Shown here in pieces: positions 62,364-64,000 of a stretch of DNA of 64,000 nucleotides (positions are counted from its first letter, which is position 1; every line of letters starts with the position of its first letter). The DNA comes from Paulownia fortunei (Eukaryota; Streptophyta; Magnoliopsida; Lamiales; Paulowniaceae). Under the pieces are notes generated by a model, which was not told the origin of the DNA, ran no database searches, and saw nothing but the letters and a program-made list of their open reading frames with translations. The stretch lies in the NCBI GenBank assembly GCA_019321725.1, contig CM033115.1, positions 11,480,673-11,544,672 on the forward strand. The letters run 5' to 3'. Made by a program: the position numbers and the translations under genes.

Positions 62364-63475
62364 TGTAGAAAAGAGATGAGATGTCTTTTCTATTGTAATA
62401 TGCTTAGGGGCTACAGTGAAAGTAGCATACCTAGAAATTTGGTCCACTATGACGAACATAGTGACTAAGTCTCATGACTTCAGCAATCCACTAATATAGT
62501 CTATCGACCCACTTTCACAAGGTCTCTCTGGGAGAGGGAGTAGCCCAACAAGCCCATCTTCATCTGATGGTCTGCCCTATCTTGTTGGCAAACAAGGCAA
62601 GTATGGACATAAGTGTCAATATCATCCACATTTATAGCTAATAATAAGACATAGGTACGCTTTGCTCCAGGGTGCCTTACCCAAAGAGTTGTGGCATTCT
62701 TCAGTTAAGAACTTTCTAAATTCCCACCATTCAACACATAAAGGTGGTTTTCTTTGGTCTTTAGTACTTTCTTCATCCAACTAAAATTGTTGAGTTTTGC
62801 CCTACTCAATAAGCTTGATTAAACACTAGCTATAGGGTTTTTAAGTAGTAGCTCTAGTATCTAATCTTTTGCATAGATGGAAACTTCGATATGAGATAGA
62901 ACAACTATAATCCCCAATTACCCTTTGGCCCAAGGCGTCCACCACATGATCGTTAGAGTTGGGATGATACTTTAGCATAAAGTTGAACTCTAGAAATAAC
63001 TTCTACAAACATGTCTGTTTTCTGGTTAGCTTCGCTAGAGTCATGAAATGGCTCACTGAAATATTATCCATTCTAATCTTAAAAGGAAAAGCCCAACAAG
63101 TAATGTTGCCACAGTATGAGGTAGTGAATTAAGCCAAGTAACTCATTCTCATGTGCTGAGTAGTAGTTCTCCATATCCTTCAATTTTCTGTTATTAAAAA
63201 TAATACGATCCCCATCCTAGTACTAAGTTTAAACCATTGGGTCTCCACCTCGAAAGGTTTTTAGCATATCGGGAGGGCTAACATAGGGTTTGTCATGATT
63301 GCTCTCTTCAGGTCTTCGAAGGCGACCTGGCATTGGGGTAACCAATTTCTAGTCTCCATTTTCTTTGTGAAGTCCACAAGGGGTAAGGCTATATCAGAGT
63401 AGCCATTCATAAATCCCTTATAATAGTTCGCCAACTCGAGAATGGCTGCACTTCATGTACATTGTGTTGTGTTAG
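62364..63475 (-). pseudogene. Chromovirus RT connection, RNase H and integrase N-terminal part
   Basis: Minus-strand reading begins near 63460 with EVQPF, then LELANYYKGFMNGYSDIALP, RNWLPQCQVAFEDLKRAIMT, NRKLKDMENYYSAHENELLG and LILWQHYLLG. RNase H goes on as HYLLGFSFKIRMDN and SNDHVVDALGQR. The integrase zinc-binding block is degraded (EECHNSLGKAPWSKAYLCLI, then CPYLPCLP). The core follows as GLLPLPERPCESGSIDYISG and MFVIVDQISRYATFTVAP. The frame stops at the solo LTR 4 insertion and resumes at 60061. Confidence 0.85.
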
Positions 63476-64000
63476 CAAAATCATAGGATAAAATACACAA
63501 CATAATTTAAAAAAATTCACAAATTGAAATAAACATGCATCATATATAAACAAAGCATATTCTGAATTTGATTTGATTGATTTGCTATGCGTATGTGATA
63601 TCTTATAGTACGAGCATAATTTCAAAATTTATACCTAAAGTACTCTGGCAAAATTTGTGATCAACCTTTGAAATAAAAATTAAAAACTATGAAAGAAAAG
63701 ATGGACAAAGCTTGGAGATTTGAAGAAAGGGATTAGTTTTAGGGAGACTTCAAGAACAATTCTTAGAGGAATTTTGGGGAGCTTTTGTGCACAATTTTTG
63801 TAGAGATTATGGACTGAAAATCTACTATAAAAAGATGCAATTTTCATCCCATATGTCTCCCTTTTAAAGTCCCTTGATCCCGCTCCCAGTGGGAGTTGTT
63901 TTCTTTTCTTATCTCTATCCTCCTTGTCTCGTACTCTTATGTGAACACTTGTATTCACACTATATTCTTTCATATGTTGGAATTAAATCTTGATTCCTTA
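63476..64000. other. Unidentified right edge
   Basis: No gene is supported. The minus-strand frames at 63407-63625 and 63680-63973 have no recognisable motif. A short hairpin (CTCCCAGTGGGAG) lies near 63885. Confidence 0.4.

Larger units (their letters stand above)
58708..63475 (-). mobile_element. Ty3/gypsy chromovirus, 5'-truncated, split by solo LTR 4
   Basis: Minus-strand element. From right to left it has a connection/RNase H region (about 63010-63475), integrase (about 62380-62830, then 59400-60061), a chromodomain (about 59200-59310) and a putative 3' LTR (58708-59154). The chromodomain after integrase defines the chromovirus lineage. Gag, protease and most of RT are absent, replaced right of 63475 by unrelated DNA. 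Removing solo LTR 4 (60067-62358) restores the integrase reading. Confidence 0.85.

Noticed and set aside
1..64000. tRNA, rRNA or other structured RNA genes
   Set aside because: None recognised by eye. The tRNA-like words seen (TGGTATCAGAG, TGGCACCGTTGCC) are retrotransposon primer-binding sites.

Overview
The window looks like nuclear DNA from a eudicot plant. It is strongly AT-rich, has one intron-containing plant gene, and is otherwise built mostly from LTR retrotransposons, solo LTRs and TIR elements. No bacterial, organellar, tRNA, rRNA or CRISPR features were seen.

Layout. (1) 1-5337 is the degraded 3' part of a plus-strand Athila-like Ty3/gypsy element: pol scraps, a captured LOG-like gene copy, a polypurine tract and a 3' LTR. 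(2) 5041-11654 is a direct tandem duplication of about 3.3 kb. It starts inside that LTR and carries a long-TIR element in each copy. (3) 12669-14848 is another member of the same TIR family, with a smaller TIR element nested inside. (4) 18390-20626 is the only apparently functional gene, a three-exon vacuolar amino-acid transporter of the AVT1 family, most like AVT1H, with a TATA box upstream. (5) 24290-47060 is a Ty1/copia element (copia A) split by two insertions: an 11.8 kb minus-strand Athila-like gypsy element (25350-37154, TSD TGCTA) in gag, and a solo LTR (39880-45642, TSD CTAAA/TTAAA) in reverse transcriptase. That solo LTR is itself split by an oppositely oriented solo LTR of the same family (40646-43396, TSD CCATC). 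(6) 47711-56708 is a second copia element (copia B, TSD TTAAC), interrupted in reverse transcriptase by a third solo LTR (52251-54999, TSD GGTTA). (7) 58300-63475 holds an RNase H-like (RVT_3) fragment and a minus-strand chromovirus with a chromodomain. The chromovirus integrase is split by a fourth solo LTR of another family (60067-62358, TSD ATATG).

The most interesting observation is that both Athila-like elements, on opposite strands and about 27 kb apart, carry a nearly full-length, intronless copy of a LOG-type (cytokinin riboside 5'-monophosphate phosphoribohydrolase) gene. It lies in sense orientation between integrase and the 3' LTR. Next to it is a second plant-like reading frame with a Cys-rich motif that I cannot name. 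Both LOG copies are now broken, but their shared position and flanks imply that an ancestral retrotransposon captured a spliced LOG mRNA and then amplified with it.

The transposon genes are all decayed by stops and frameshifts, so the only gene expected to act in the cell is the AVT1-type transporter. Coordinates of LTRs with TSDs are base-level; those of decayed coding domains are approximate.
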